Positions 1 to 12,573 of a stretch of DNA of 64,000 bases are shown here, one piece after another. How positions within the stretch are numbered: the first letter of the stretch is position 1; every line of letters starts with the position of its first letter. Made by a program: the position numbers and the translations under genes. The notes under the pieces were generated by a model. The model worked only from the letters and a program-made list of their open reading frames with translations. It was not told where the DNA came from and made no database searches. This DNA comes from Icerya purchasi (taxonomy: Eukaryota > Arthropoda > Insecta > Hemiptera > Monophlebidae), in assembly GCA_039619475.1 (NCBI GenBank), contig CM077115.1, positions 479,644,400 to 479,708,399 on the forward strand, in the 5' to 3' direction.

Positions 1-3000
1 TTGTCGACAGGTCCGTTAGAGAAAAGAAAAAACCAAAATAAAACCGAGCGACAGATTAAACAAAACGTTGACAGTGACTAATGGGCTCTTGCGAGCGTAA
101 TTTGAACGTGTTTAAGTTGAATTATTACCGTTTACGTCATCGCTAAATTCGCTTTATCGCAATTATAATAGGTTGAACGCCCGACAACGAGATGAAAGAT
201 CAAATGCATGATACAACACTGTGTCGCGTCTGACGACGCAGTTTGTAGTCGCGCACATAGAAGTTCATAACGTACGCAACGAGTACTGCACCATTCTGAT
301 ATATTCCCTTTTTTTCCCCTTTGATTCTTCTGACGTCGTCCTACATTGCAGCTACAATAAAAAAAAAAAAAATCATTCGGTACAATTGGCCGCTATCATA
401 TAAAAGAAACGGGCCTTGTCGAGGCCGCACCGTTCTAATCGCATCCTTTGTTTGGTTTTCAGCTACTTTTCCTGGGAAATCTTCTTCTTGATCACCTTTG
501 AATCACCTTTAACAAGTATGTGCCCTACTGCAGAGCGAGTTCGAGTCGATTGACGTATTCGTCAATGACCGTCCGATGCCTGATATGCCTTTTCCGGTAT
601 ATTATAGTTGATCGATAGAATTCCGGTGTGGTGGTTTTCTGTTGCTTTCCGTCAATATCGGTCCCTAACATGAAGAACTGACGCTTCTAGATTATTCCGA
701 CTGATCGTGTAATCTGAACCCTCCGAAAAGCGAAAGAAGTTTCTCTCGGTTCACCTCTATTCAAAAGTCCCACACTGCTCTTGTCGCGACTAGTTATAAT
801 ATTTTCAAACATTTCTATATCTGTAGCTAATGTTATGAAAGACTCTACAAACGGACATACTGCTAATGATTTTTACTCGATCCGGACAGTCGAATCGATA
901 ATCATATTGATGATTCGCATTCGTCCATTGTCTTCAAATAGTTATTAACTGCTGCTGTTTTTCATATTTAATGATACTCGGTAATAATCAGATCCGGTCG
1001 ACCTAGTAAGTTGGCCATCGCAATAAAAGTTCTTAAAGCTCTATTCACCACTAAAATATCTTCAAACTTCAACACGCGATTTTTGCAAATCTCTTTCCTC
1101 CTTTACGGTGTATCTTTCAGCTCGATCGATATTTTCTGCCAGCGTCGTTAAGTATTTTGTCTTACATAGGCCAGCCTCGTGTTGTTCCAGATTAGCAGTG
1201 TTTCGCACGCCCGGTGTTTTTATTTCCGTCTTTTACGCGCGTTTCTCGTTGTGATATAATGGGAAAGCACCTTCAATATGCTCGCGTATAATCTTATTTA
1301 AAAAAAAAAGCGGGAAATTAAAAAAAAAAAAAAACCTTCCGAAAGACCTCCTAACGAAACCCGACAATGTTATTTTAATGAAAACCGGCAAAGTATCTGG
1401 AACTTCATAATGCAGTAAAATTAGCCGCGCCAGTTTGAAAATTAAACAGGGGTGCCTATCAGCTGAGAGGGAAACTTTAAAGCGCCGTGTTTTGCTCCGT
1501 CATCCCGATTACAACTGACTCCGTTCAAAGAACTTCTGTTTTTCTTTCGCGCGCTGAGCAAAGAACTGAAAAGAAGAAAAAGGAAACGTCGAAAAAAGCT
1601 TAATAAGGGTGACAGATTAAACGGACGAACCTTTATTCTTGCTTATTTTATTCCACTGATACTCGGATTTTTAAAAGAGCGCCCGTTACAAAAAAGACCC
1701 GTTCAAAAAAATCTCTAGCACGGACCCGATCTTTTTATCGTCTGGCTAAACTGATTAAAAGTTCTCCGGATTCCATACGGCTCTTTTGACGCGACGCTAG
1801 TCTTATATCACAACTGCTGAACGAGTAAAATTTGACTTAAATAACGGTACATTCGTTTTTCCCGCGTTCCGTTTAAATATCATTATCCCGGACAGACTTG
1901 AACGAACAGATAACGTCCCTCAGGAATATCGTGACGAAAACTACACGAATTCTGTTTGGCGAAATCCAATTACGTTATTGCATCCGCTTTAATCGATATT
2001 TAGCCTGCCGAACGCGTTCGCAGGCAACAAACAGAGGCAATTGTTGTGTGTGCGGTCAGTCGCCGGAATTCATTCTGAACCGCATGTATTTAGTTGAGAA
2101 TTTTACCTTTCACTACACAAACTTCGCCCAGCAGTTGTATTAAACCTAACAAGTTTACGGATAATTTAATCTGCCAACTTCCAATGAGAGCCTTTTTCAG
2201 ATGATGATTTTAAATGTAGCGTGAAGAAGTCTCTATAAAATTTGAAATAATTAAAATTTCTTAAAATAATAATAAAAAAGAACCAGTCCCCATATCTTCA
2301 GTTAGATACAAAAAATGTCGTCGTTTTGTATCCGAAGATGGGCTTGTTCTTTTTCAACGCTTTCTAAAAAGAATTCGTCAAAAGCGTTTTATGACATTAT
2401 TTCATTTTACGGCACAACTCTGCAAAAATTGTTTAGATGTTTAATATGATTTTTTCTGATTATTGACTCGTGCTTGTAATCCCCCCCCCCCGTCAAAAAA
2501 TTTCAGATGTCCCTTTCAACTGTCTACACGAAAAAAAACGGAGAAGTTTCAAAGAATTTTAAACTACGATTTCATTAAATAAACTTCTTCAAGCGACTTA
2601 AAAGCGAACGAATTTGTTTATAATTTTTGATTACTCCGATTAAATTCAAAAGTCTTTGAAAAAATTTGAAATAATGAGTATTTATAGTTTTCTCGGGTAG
2701 ATTCTGTGTTACCTGGTGTGTGTGTTTTTTTTTTTTTGGAGGGGGGAGGAAGAATAATTGATGGATAAGAAAAATTAAGCAAAGTTAAAGTATTCTAGAA
2801 AAGTTGCTGCACTTCGAAAAAGATATAGTAAAAGGCTTAACAGTATTTGTTGACACCTTCGACGAACGTTACCTCATTTTTCATATCAGTTCTCTAGGGT
2901 TTTTGCTGTTTAGCAATCTCTTAATCAGGTTACCTGTTGACGATGTAGTAATATTCACCTTCACACGACATGCGTCGGGTACGCTGGTTGTGGTTTGGTT

Positions 3001-3907
3001 TTTCCTGCCGTAGCACCACAATAACTCCAAATGTTAGAAAATAAAAATAAATACTAAATTAATAACTCGTATAACCTCTAAAATTAAATTTCTGACAAAT
3101 TTAATGTATTGCTTGCAAAGTCCTAACTGTGAAAAATTCCCTGCTCAAATAATGTACACACATATATATTATACATAAAAATATATAAATACCCATACAT
3201 ATAATATAATATATATATAGATGTATATGTAGTAACTCGTGGCCTAACTTTGCTAGAACTTATTCCGAACCTACAAATCAGTTAAAGTATTTATGAATTT
3301 CGCAAACTTGTAGAAATATAGCGGTAATACATACCTAATTTTGAAAGTTCATTTTTATTTAAAATCGCCGTGTAAATATATAGTGAACAAATTTATTTCA
3401 CCAAGAAATTTCCATTTTCTATTTAACATGCTAAATAAGCGAATTGCCAAATTTACTATTAAACCTTGAATACAAGTTTGATTACAATCGATTTTTCCAC
3501 TTTACAACTTCCTACTAGGTTGTGAATTTTATCGAAATTCTTCGATCCATCTCCAGAACCAAATGTACATATATATATTATACACTTTAGTAATATACAT
3601 ATTAACTGAACTTTGCTCGGATCTGGTATGAACTGGCAAATGATCAATAAATTAATAAGTTTCATCAACAGTCGGACATTTAGCAGTAATTATGCCATGA
3701 CAGGAAAGATATATTTTTACTTATTGTTATCATGAAAAACACGTTTAATGCCACATTTCAACGAATATTTCTACTTACCCTGATTGCTTTCTTATACGGT
3801 TGATAAAGGGAAGTACTGTATTTGAGGCGTATTTTGCATCTCACATTTCAACAAAATACCCATTTTGATCATCCCTTGATCCATTTTTAAGTTATTTTTC
3901 ATTACGT
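1..3907. other. Non-coding stretch with no recognised gene
   Basis: I see no credible gene on either strand. The open frames are short, unsupported by splice sites or recognisable motifs, and interrupted by A/T runs. The only structures are A-runs near 1300-1335, a C-run at 2480-2491, an imperfect hairpin at 2278-2361 and loose TA-rich sequence at 3160-3225. It could be intronic or intergenic. Confidence 0.6.
2278..2361. repeat. Imperfect inverted repeat (hairpin)
   Basis: The left arm (2278-2313, AAGAACCAG to GATACAAAA) is the imperfect reverse complement of the right arm (2333-2361, TTTTGTATCC to CTTGTTCTT), with several one- to two-base gaps. The loop is about 20 bases. It may be a decayed palindromic MITE; no target duplication was identified. 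Confidence 0.5.
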
Positions 3908-4153
3908 ATGTATGTAGGTCATATGCGCGCTAGGTTAGTACACAGCAGACCCACACGGGACTGCACTGGTAGCGCGATAACAAGCAGCTACTATCAGTTC
4001 CGAATGTAGTCTTGCATGTGTACACCTGCGTTGCATATAACAATTGCCTAGTACACTACCTATGTCTGTACAGCTGAGATGTACGAAGAATAGGTAGTCG
4101 CCGACGCTCAGAAGCTGAGTATGGCGCTATAAATAATAGAAATGTATGTAGGT
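3908..4153 (+). mobile_element. 5'-truncated SINE with 12-bp target duplication
   Basis: The body at 3920-4141 matches the central and 3' parts of the SINEs at 40165 and 60141. Shared blocks begin CATATGCGCGCTAGG, pass through GGGACTGCACTGG and CTACTATCAGTTCCGAATG, and end GAATAGGTAGTCG and GCTCAGAAGCTGAG. It lacks the tRNA-like head. The 12-mer ATGTATGTAGGT flanks it directly at 3908-3919 and 4142-4153, which fits a target site duplication made by LINE-driven insertion of a 5'-truncated copy. The flanking sequence is TA-rich, so some chance similarity is possible, but the boundaries agree with where similarity to the other copies begins and ends. Confidence 0.8.
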
Positions 4154-4930
4154 ATATCATCACGCATAACTCAAAAACGGTTAGTCGCAGAGAGTTGAAA
4201 TTTTGAATTTAGAACTCTTCTAAAATTTGGTTGTGCACCCTCCTTTTTGGTTACAATCCGTCGAGCCAAAGGGGCACTTCTCTTGGAAGGTTTTGTGGAA
4301 TTTTTCTCATAATTCAAAGACGGGCAGCCGTAGAAATTCTAAACTTCGGACTCCCCATTGTTATTTATTCATTACTCGCTCGTTTTAATGTTTAATAGTT
4401 GTACAATGAAGTCATGGGTTGCACACGTCAGATTTTTTTGCATAGATTTCATTATTCGTTTTTATGCTGAAATAGTTTCGCGCTACAAAAAATAAAAACA
4501 AATTTCCTTAGCTAGATAGATTATTTCAAATGGCCAACCGTTATAACCCACACGTCCTGTATATTTCAACTGACGTAATATTCAAGTCCGTTGTATAAAA
4601 AGCGTCGTAAACAAATATATTGCACGCGAAATGAAAGTACCTCGTCCCCGAATGTTTTTAATGAATAGTGTAAATTAATTGATTATCTTCTACACCATGC
4701 TGTGAATTATTTAATTTTTAATAAACCCTAATAATACAATGATCCCTTAAAAATTGGTCGCTTTTCTTCTGAAATTGCTCACCTAATAGAATCTTCTTGA
4801 CGATAAAACCTCGGCCAATCGAATTATCTAAAAATCCCTAAATGTCCCTAACTCGTGAATTTCATGAAAATCGTTAGAGTTGTGTCCGAGAACCCAGTTA
4901 CACACACACACACACATATATGATATAAAT
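4154..4930. other. Probable decayed non-coding repeat between SINE and element B
   Basis: No gene. A segment at about 4160-4320 contains CACGCATAACTC, whose reverse complement appears beside the SINE copy at about 40535-40546. Its style (a phrase around AACTCAAAAACGGTTAG) recalls non-coding parts of dispersed insect transposons. That resemblance is from memory and unverified. A short (CA)n tract lies at 4901-4916. Confidence 0.35.
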
Positions 4931-5125
4931 GACTACGCCATTCTTAGCCCAGAGCATAACGTATTTTTAGTCCGATGATTACGTGCCGTGTTACTTTGTA
5001 TGCGCAGTATTTCTTATATAACCAAGTATATTGTAATTGAAAAATAAAAATTTCTGCTTTTAATAAAAGACGAGAAAGAATGACGTAAGCAATTGAAAAC
5101 GATTCTTCTAAAAGAAGTATTTATT
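4931..5125 (+). mobile_element. Element family B, copy 1 (short TIR element)
   Basis: The left end GACTACGCCATTCTTAG and the right end AAAGAATGACGTAAGC form terminal inverted repeats around an ACGTCATTCTT core. The right side continues into CAATTGAAAACGATT, as in the copies at 57.6 and 60.5 kb. The body is about 160 bp and non-coding. Unlike the other two copies, no GC-rich hairpin or (TA)n tract follows, so this copy is truncated or divergent on that side. Confidence 0.65.
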
Positions 5126-5129
5126 ATTA

Positions 5130-8100
5130 AATCCCAATAAGTACTTGAAAGTTTCATATTCAGTTTAGTTCGACGCTGTGCGTATTTCCTCTTTAAATAG
5201 TACTCCCTCGGCGGTTGGTTTACTCGGTTTTTTTATTTTAAAAACTCGGCATTATGTTAGTTAAAATTAAAACGGTAGTACTTGTACTTGAAATATAAAT
5301 ACGAGTGTTTCTACGTTTTGATTCTACGTAGAAACGTGTGTGTGCGTGTATTTAATTTTATTTATAAGTAGTACTTCGAAATTGATTTTATTTTTGAAAT
5401 TATAACGATTTTCTGGGTTTTTTTATTTTCGGTATCGGTAAAGGCCGAAAATTTTTTTATTTTGTGTTCAATTAGTATAAACTTTGATTTCATGTTCATA
5501 ATTTTGCCTCTTATCGTGTAACCGGGTATGCATCGCCAAGAATGCGCATTGAAATATGTAATAATACGTTATTTGATTTGATCGTTATTATTATTATTAT
5601 TATTATTCTCAGATTCTCAACTGCAGACATTAACCGAGAGCGCAGTGATAATTTTTGAACTTGGTATATAATAACCGATTTCAAACTGAACTCAAACGGA
5701 ACGTCCGCTACGTTCCGTATTAATCGTTTTTGACTCTTTTTTTTTTTTCATCGGAAGTACACGCATTTATTTATATCGAGATATGTATGCAATAGACAAA
5801 TTGGATAGTATTTTTTTTAAAAAACACTATAAAGATCCGCGAAGAACTGCTCTGAGTTAGTCGCATTGAACAGCAGCGGTCATTAAAGATCGGCAGAAAG
5901 CGTTAAACCAATATTAACATGGACGCTTGAACAGAATGCCATAAATGACCCGCGTCAGAAACACCAAAAAACGAAACAATCTGTAAGGGGGATTGCAAAA
6001 AGACGGAAAGAGGACCGGCACAACTTGGAAAAAATAAAAAGGAGGGGAAAAAGAAAGTAGGCGTGAGAAGTGAACGGGTCAGCGAAATTGTTTAATGAGA
6101 CGAACTAAACTGGCTTATTTGCTGACTGCATTGCGAGTGTTTGTAGACGAGCATAAGCACCCTACAAAACCGCAAACGTTATTCAAAGAAACGAATCCGT
6201 CAAAATCCGTCAACAGCACTAACCGAAAAGTGTGTAAGCCCGATGTAGAATCGCTCAATCTCTAAACGGAGAAGTATTGCTGTTTCAATTTCGGAACGAA
6301 CGGATGGCGCGATCGATAAGTTCAACGCGTCTCCGGTTCTTCCGAAATGAACTAACGCGGCCCGGAATAGAGTTTTACAGAGTTCACTAAAATAAACACG
6401 ATTTAAGCGCTCATCCGCGCAGCAAAAGCTTTAGTAAGCAAATTGCGTTTCGGCATTTTTGTTCGTTGCCGCGACTTCGACAGCGCGCCGACCAACAGAG
6501 AAAGTCGTTCACTTAACCGCCGAGAATGTACACTAAAAACTGAACTTGGCAGAAACGTCCGCACTCATCATAATTTTTTCCTCCGCATCCGGCCGCACCG
6601 TGCGCGGAGATGATTTTTCTTTCGGCTCGATTGCAAAATTGCAAATTCAAATAAAAATTAGAAAACTTTCGGCTTGCTCGACTGAAGCTCCGGCGCCACG
6701 TCCTATGCGCCGCTTATCAGGAAATGTGTCAGTTTTGTCGTGAAACTTAAGCCGATTTAGAGCGTCAAAAGTTCTCGCCGAATTTTACACTGCCAACGTT
6801 GACTGCGCCTCCGGCAACCCCATCTGTGCACGCTCACGCTGCTACGGCTGCTGCCCTCTTCCAATCTCTAATTAATGAATTCAGACTCATTCTCTCGGTA
6901 ACTGAAATAATCATACTCGGCACACTCTCCGACGTCACCGCAGCGTGGCCTTCTTCGTTCAGCATTCGCCCTCTTGTTCCGCCGACAACATGCCGCTTCT
7001 CTGAAGTTGACATCGCGTACCAGAAGGGAAGGTATCTCTCGGAATAATGTATATCCTAAAATGTTTTTCAAGATACCGTGTAATTTGTTCCGTCACTTAA
7101 TTCTACGCACCGAGTAATTACAAAGCGACCGAAACGCAACCTTGTCGTAAACTGTAAGAACAGGGAAACAAAAAGCGGCCGGTTTGGTAAATCCAAATAT
7201 GAACATTTCTCCTTACCTAACATACGCTCCTCCTTTGAAGTTTAAACGTGACGCATCCCTTACCCCGTCGCTGCATCTCGCTTTTGTTTGCCTTTTCTTC
7301 TTCAGTTGTTTCCGCTGATTCGAGTAGCCAGTGTCTGAACCGCATTTTTCGCTGAACTCTGGCTCGTCTCGTCAAAAAAAAAAACTCGAGCCGCAACTGA
7401 ACACCCTCCTACCCCATCCTCGCCGTTTATCGGGCGTTTTTCAATCAGTTTGTCACCACTTTTATCGGATCGATATCGTTCACAATTTTCCGAACTTTCA
7501 TATCCGATTATCGGCAAAATCCGTTTTAACTTTTTCCATGTTCCTCTCTTAGTTTTTATTCTTACTTACGAAGTTGCGTCGCTTTCAATTTAGTCTATAA
7601 TTTACTTAAAAACAATTTTTCGAACAGATTATTAACTAAATATATATTATTTCCGGCGCAATCGAAATTTTAAAATGCAAGGAAACAAAAAAAAAGAAAA
7701 AGAGAAAGAATCGGTGTCTAGACATCCGGTAGGAACGAAGTTCCTTTCACCACTTTTTGGTAGATATACAAGTATAAAGTCATTATCATAAAGTATACGA
7801 TAAAAAATGACACACAATATATAAATCCCGTATGAATTAAAACAAAAACAACAAAATAAATCATCAGACTCGTTGAGCAAATGTCGCATAAAAAACCGCG
7901 TCAATTTTCAAATTCAATCAAATTTACACGTATTTAGAATTGGGCTTATACAGCTGACCGTGTACGATGCTTGCTGCTCGAATCTCGATACACGCACGAA
8001 CGCACACACACGCGCCTTTTCTGCCAGTTTACTCCTACCGACAAGCTGCGTAAAAGAACTTCGTTCCAAAAAAAAAAAAAAAACAGCTTCTGAAGCCGTA

Positions 8101-9240
8101 GTTGTAAAAATAAGACTAATTTTCCACATTCAAATACGGACAATTAACTTTGCCTACTTTCTTATCTTTCTAACGAACACTGATCTTGGAAATTAATAAA
8201 AAAATGTTGCCCCCCCCCCTGGGATTACATTTATGTACATATTCTTTCTCTCTATTAGAGGGAACATGTTTGTCACCGTCCAACGAAAAACGGCCTTTAC
8301 GTTTCACGTTTAGCTGGTGATTCTGTCGTGATCTAACAAAAAGTTAAACAGCGTGGACACAACTATCATGTCTCCGGTAATAACACACTTAAGAGAATAC
8401 CTCTTTTTTTTTCTTTTTTTTTTATGGCCCAGCTTTAGTTAGAATCACTCGCTATATCTTCCAATCTCTCCGTGTCTGGGGAGCACTGTGTTGAAATCAA
8501 TTTATTACCACAACAGCGAACTACCCAGTAGTTGAGTGAGGATTTCAAATTTCAGTACAAATAACATTCCCGATAGATAGCAGATATTAAAAATTCGACC
8601 GGAGGATTTTTTATTTCTTTTTGTAAAAAATTAATAGAAAACACTTAACTCTGTGCAATGAATACAACAATTAGGTCAGGAGCGCGACTTGTATGTTTAG
8701 ATCATGTCATGGAGGTTTAATGATTTCAGTAACGCAAAAAGAGAAGTAACAGAATGTATTTACTCGCGTCAGAAATTAACAAAATGTTATCTAAAGTTTA
8801 TTGTTTAGTGTAGTAAACATTTTATTTCAAATTTTTACGTTTAATTTATAGTTACCGTATGGTGTGTAATCATTTTATTTACACAATTTTATAGAAGTTA
8901 ATGTTTTGTTTTATTTTTCCCGTATGCATTTCTGGTACAAGTCATGTCTGAACTACTTAAAACCTAATATTTCGTAAAGAAGAATGGATAGAAAATTTAG
9001 CCATACCTTAAAACACACCTTTCTTGGCACATTACACAAATACACCCTGAACATTTTAGTCTGTCCAGCGAACGCATACGGGGGGATACAAGTAAACATT
9101 AATTTTTACATGTACACAAATACAGATATATATTCAATTATAAAAGTGTTATTCATTCATCGATGTGATAGTTCATAACGAATTTGCCACTATTTCATGA
9201 CAAAAATTTCCCCATTTGCAATCATAGGACGATAATGAAG
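5130..9240. other. No recognised gene; includes a GC-richer block
   Basis: The part at about 5900-7550 is visibly richer in G, C and CpG than its surroundings and could be unique regulatory or untranslated sequence. Open frames there (for example 6799-7047 +, 6868-7071 -, 7302-7517 -) overlap one another on both strands, match nothing I recognise and lack convincing splice boundaries. An (ATT)n tract lies near 5587-5607. A C-run followed by CTGG at 8209-8221 resembles the ends of C-rich MITEs, but no partner end was found. Confidence 0.5.
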
Positions 9241-9289
9241 TTAATAATAATTATATGGTAGAGATCGCTACAAGGAAATTTCCGAAATG

Positions 9290-9943
9290 ATATATCGCCT
9301 AAATCGCTCAAAAATGATACTCCGACTCTGGATAATTAGGATTCGCATTAAAGTTGATGTTACTGAAAAGTTCTTGAATGACTCTTTTCCGACGAGCCGA
9401 AATTCAATATTTTCGGAAGCGATGGTAAGGAAAAAGGGGTGTGGAGAAAAAAAAAAGAATCTCAACATAATGGTTAAAGACGGCAGTGGAAACGTCATGG
9501 TTTGGAGGGATGTTTTGCAGCCGCTCGTGTCGGCTCGCTGGTATTTATTGATGATAAAATGAATGCCGATATGTATATTGATATATTGCGGCACAATTTA
9601 CATGCCTCTGCTGAAAAATCGGGCATCCGGAAAACGTTTAACTTTTATCAGGATAACGGTCCTAAGCACAAGGCACATAAAACGCGCCTATGGCTGTTAT
9701 ATAATTGCTCGCGTGTACTCGATATGCCGGAATCACCCGATTGTAATGCAATCGAACGTATATGGGATTATTTAGATCAGGAGGTTCGGAAAACTCGCAT
9801 TACTAGGTGCTACCCATCTCAGGCAGCGGGTGCAAGAGGAATGGGCTCAAACTCCAGTATCGTATTTTGAAAAACTGATTTCGTCGATGCCGCAACGCTT
9901 GAATGCTGCAATTCAAGCAAAAGGCTTGCATACAAAATATTAA
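9290..9943 (+). pseudogene. Tc1-like transposase relic
   Basis: This is a decayed Tc1-family DDE transposase. The catalytic triad can be followed through frameshifts: SDEPKFNIFG near 9385-9414 holds the first Asp, NFYQDNGPKHKAHKTRLWLL near 9637-9696 the second, and CNAIERIWD near 9743-9769 the Glu. VMVWRD and AAARVGSLVFIDDKMNADMY lie between the first and second. The C-terminal end IQAKGLHTKY and its stop (9941-9943) match the usual Tc1 end. The N-terminal DNA-binding half is missing, and frame changes occur at about 9470-9500 and 9810. The longest intact piece is 9502-9870. Terminal inverted repeats were not found. Confidence 0.88.
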
Positions 9944-12520
9944 GAAGCCGTTATTTTAGAATAAATTTTAGTTCTTAATGTTTATGTTACCTACTTTTTT
10001 CGTATCGGCTGTAACTTTTTTGTTTTACGTTTATTTTTTCCATTTTTTTCTATCATATTTATGATCATATGTTCATTTTTCAATAAATTCGATATTATAC
10101 CTGCCTTTTTCCCCCTTATATCAAAATTTTTTTAAACTTTTGTCTTAATGTTTATGCTATAAATAAAATAAAAAACCCGTAAAACAGAAAAAGAGTGCCA
10201 ATCAGAAAATTCTAACGAATAACCAAACGCATTTTATAATGTAATATTATGTATTAATATGCTTTTCAAGATATCAGAATGATTTTTTATCAAATTCTAA
10301 TCTGTACACATTTTGAATCCCTGTTTTCCTTCATCAAAATTATTGTTTAAAATGAAATAATTCGTAATTTCTCTGGCAACGCGGTTACAACATCGTTTAG
10401 TTCACATTTAGTATGGAGAAAATATTGTTATACAAATGCAAAAGAGCGATGACAGTCCAAAAGAGCGAGTTTTCGTGTAAGATTTTTTTCAACACTTTTA
10501 CAAAACGAGTAGTCTGCTTAGCTCGGTGTAAATGAGCTTTCATTAAAATATCCCAGCAAAAAGCAACTTGGCATTAATGGATTAATGTAGGATTCGAAAG
10601 CAACGGGGTAGAAGGAAAGAAAGCATAATAGGATTTGGAATGGTTGCGGGGTGAAAAAAGGTCTTTTTGGAACTGTTTATGTGTGTGTGTGTGTACGGGA
10701 AAAGCACAAAAAAGGAGCTCTACATAGAGTGTCCGAAATATTTTTTATAATAAAATTGGAAAAGCGAGAATTATTGAGAAGGTGAAAAACAAAGTGACGA
10801 AAGTAATTAAGGCGTGAAATTTGCGACGAGTGAAGCACCAGTTTTTACCAACAGACAGAAAGAGATAAGAATTGAAAGATTCTAGGGGACGGCTGAAAAG
10901 AGTGTGGTAAACATAGAAAAGGAATAAACAATGGTAGCGGATTTCGTAGTTCGACAGAGAGGGCTATTTCGGTTGTTCTACACTGGAGACGGGACGTAAT
11001 CAGACAAAAACGGCGCAATTAACGAATTAGAATCGCCTGGGATTCTTCAAAGAAGAAAGTTAATTAAAAAATAAGAGGCATACGAAGCTTTCGTGTGTCC
11101 AGCTGGTGCAAAATCACAGTTCTTATGCGAAACAGTTATCGATGATCGACTGTTACCTAATCATCACCTGTTAAGAAGATATCACAGCACGACTTCTTTT
11201 CCACGAACGCCCACTTTGTTCGGCGCCTCAAACATTCCAACTCGTGCTAGTGTCTCTTCCTCTTCTTTCTATCAAAGTTTTCTCTCGATCCTCTGAATAG
11301 AACTCGGTTAGTCTTCAATTTCACCGTCGAATTTTTAGGTCTCGTCGAATTTTCGCTGTTCTTTAAAATGCATTCGATTGGCACGGTTCAAAATCATTTC
11401 TTTTTTGACGACCAAAAGTTCATCTATAACTTAAGCCGCGCGAAATTTCTTTCGATGCGGCACAATTCCTTTTATCTTCGCTTCGCTATAACATTGTTTA
11501 CAGTCGTATACTTAAGTATTTAGCTTTGCTTTTTTTAGCTATTCGATGACGGTCTTCCTTACCCACATTTCTCTCGCCTAACAGCTCGCGCATCATTTCC
11601 TCTTCAAGTGCAACGGGTGTACTTTTTTCTTCTATCGCACTACACTAGACATCTCTTGGGAAAAATCAGCAGAAACAAACGAAAAACTATCGACAAATAA
11701 TCCGATAAATGATCAAAGGTTTTTCCAGAATTCTGCCTGGTCGTCTATCGTCGTAGCATTGCGAAAAGTGAAGTCTAACAAATCGGTAAACCGTATATAT
11801 GTACATAGTTTGTATCCCCAGAAGCAATTGAGCGCAATAATATTTAAACGATATTCAAACAACATTTTAAATTGCTGGAAACAACTGGATACTCTGAAAA
11901 TGTCAATGTTTCCCTAAAAATGTGCTAAATATTTACTACTGCGTAATAATATTGATAATGACGATGTCAAATTCGAGAGAATATTTTCCAAATCATTTAA
12001 GGCGTTCCGGTCTTCTCTTTCCAGCCGACCCTCGAACATAATTAATTAGTCGAGTTAATTAATGGATTAACAGCAAAAAGAAAGGTAGAAAATCACTGCA
12101 CCGGCTCCATAGGCGCCTAATTAATTCCCTACAATCGACATCCAAAAGCGTGAACAATAAAGAGTAAGCCTTCTGTATTATAGTTTCGCTTTTCGTTTGC
12201 GGAGTAATTAATCAGTTGAGAACGGTAAAAACATATTCATTTACCGATGACTGGAGCGATCGTAATGAAGCCAAAAAAAAAAAAAAAAAGGTTCCTGAAA
12301 AGCCATCCGATTAGTAATTTTATCAGAGGCTGATTCTCTGAATTTGCAGCTCTTTCGATTCGATCGATTATACGACGAATAGTTGTTGCAACTAAACCGT
12401 AAAAATCGTTATCAATTAACATTGTCCCACGAAATATTTCTTAATACATTCCGCCAAAAATGCTTTACTCTACCATATTACGCTTATTAAATATAATGTT
12501 TCTAGCAATTTTCTCTCTAT
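9944..12520. other. No recognised gene
   Basis: The first part (to about 10160) is probably the 3' flank of the Tc1 relic: T-rich, with TCTTAATGTTTATG-type phrases at 9976 and 10142. Beyond it I see only short unsupported open frames (for example 11093-11296 + and 12237-12422 -) and a short (GT)n tract at 10681-10693. Confidence 0.5.
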
Positions 12521-12524
12521 ACAA

Positions 12525-12526
<2 letters not shown>

Positions 12527-12569
<43 letters not shown>
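12527..12569. repeat. (TA)n microsatellite
   Basis: An uninterrupted AT dinucleotide tract. Unlike those at 17.1, 39.2, 55.9, 57.5 and 60.6 kb, it does not abut the GC-rich hairpin block. Confidence 0.95.

Positions 12570-12573
<4 letters not shown>

Noticed and set aside
3765..3815. Short minus-strand exon bounded by AAATACAG and GTAAGTAG
   Set aside because: Good donor, but only about 38 nt long, with a weak acceptor lacking a pyrimidine tract; likely chance.
7302..7552. Overlapping plus and minus open frames in the GC-richer block
   Set aside because: Absence of stops here reflects higher GC; neither strand has motifs or a consistent exon structure.
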